Positions 4,979 to 5,033 of a stretch of 5,033 nt of DNA are shown here, piece by piece. The notes beneath the pieces were generated by a model. The model made no database searches. It had not been told where the DNA came from and worked only from the letters and a program-made list of their open reading frames with translations. The DNA comes from an uncultured bacterium. Lineage in GTDB: Bacteria; Cyanobacteriota; Vampirovibrionia; Gastranaerophilales; Gastranaerophilaceae. A program made the translations under genes and the position numbers. The number at the start of each line of letters is the position of its first letter. Within the stretch, counting starts at the first letter, position 1. The stretch spans positions 1-5,033 of the forward strand of contig CANAXK010000133.1 of assembly GCA_947365485.1 (NCBI GenBank), given 5' to 3'.

Positions 4979-5033
4979 TTAGCCACAAGCTTGTTAAGCG
5001 TATTTGGTGCGATACTTTCTGTAAAAGACATAT
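4954..5033 (-). CDS. Possible end of (or short) upstream gene at the window edge
   Basis: A minus-strand frame enters from the right edge, contains an ATG at 5031 (MSFTESIAPNTLNKLVAK) and stops with TAA at 4956-4954, overlapping the start of the 99-residue gene by 25 bases. The visible 25 residues match nothing I know. The two other frames also reach stops (4994 and 4962), so the true reading frame of the upstream gene cannot be settled from this window. Confidence 0.25.
   Translation of the reverse strand, partial: MSFTESIAPNTLNKLVAKCQPSLKT

Overview
The window is AT-rich bacterial DNA carrying five clear protein-coding genes, plus a probable gene edge at the right end. One gene (prs) is on the plus strand and all the others are on the minus strand. 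There is no sign of phage, insertion sequence, CRISPR array, tRNA or rRNA. The encoded PRPP synthetase reads most like the cyanobacterial type of the class I enzyme, with an N-terminal extension and an ending around HDDESVSSLFGF. With the low GC content and the purple Shine-Dalgarno sites, this suggests a gut-type non-photosynthetic relative of cyanobacteria (Melainabacteria/Gastranaerophilales). That placement comes from memory of the family, not from a search, and is only moderately sure.

Layout from left to right. (1) Positions 1-681, minus strand: N-terminal 227 residues of a sigma-70 family factor, cut by the window edge, with regions 1.2, 2 and 3 visible. (2) Positions 682-1006: divergent AT-rich intergenic region with a good minus-strand promoter for the sigma gene and a perfect 12-bp inverted repeat at its predicted transcription start. 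(3) Positions 1007-2017, plus strand: complete prs, followed by a 15-bp-stem terminator that can serve both strands. (4) Positions 2100-2318, minus strand: a 72-residue XRE-type DNA-binding protein. (5) Positions 2319-2769: 451 bases without a confident gene, holding the XRE promoter region, an unexplained block, a 17-bp-stem terminator and a foldable 3' untranslated region of the next gene. (6) Positions 2770-3246, minus strand: Hsp20 small heat-shock protein. (7) A 19-bp perfect hairpin at 3332-3371. (8) Positions 3387 to about 4634, minus strand: a secreted matrixin-like protein with a C-terminal TPR region, whose zinc-binding motif is degenerate. (9) Positions 4679-4978, minus strand: an unrecognised acidic 99-residue protein. 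(10) The right edge, with the possible end of another gene overlapping it.

The genes do not form one pathway. prs supplies PRPP for nucleotide, His and Trp synthesis. The sigma factor, XRE protein and Hsp20 are regulatory or stress functions, each in its own transcription unit bounded by strong hairpins. The 99-residue protein and the matrixin-like protein lie 44 bases apart on one strand and may be co-transcribed.

The most unusual points are four. The matrixin-like protein has lost two of its three zinc histidines but kept the Met-turn. The sigma factor has an altered region 2.4. An inverted repeat sits at the sigma gene's predicted start site. The hsp20-XRE intergenic region contains a non-random block and a structured RNA segment.
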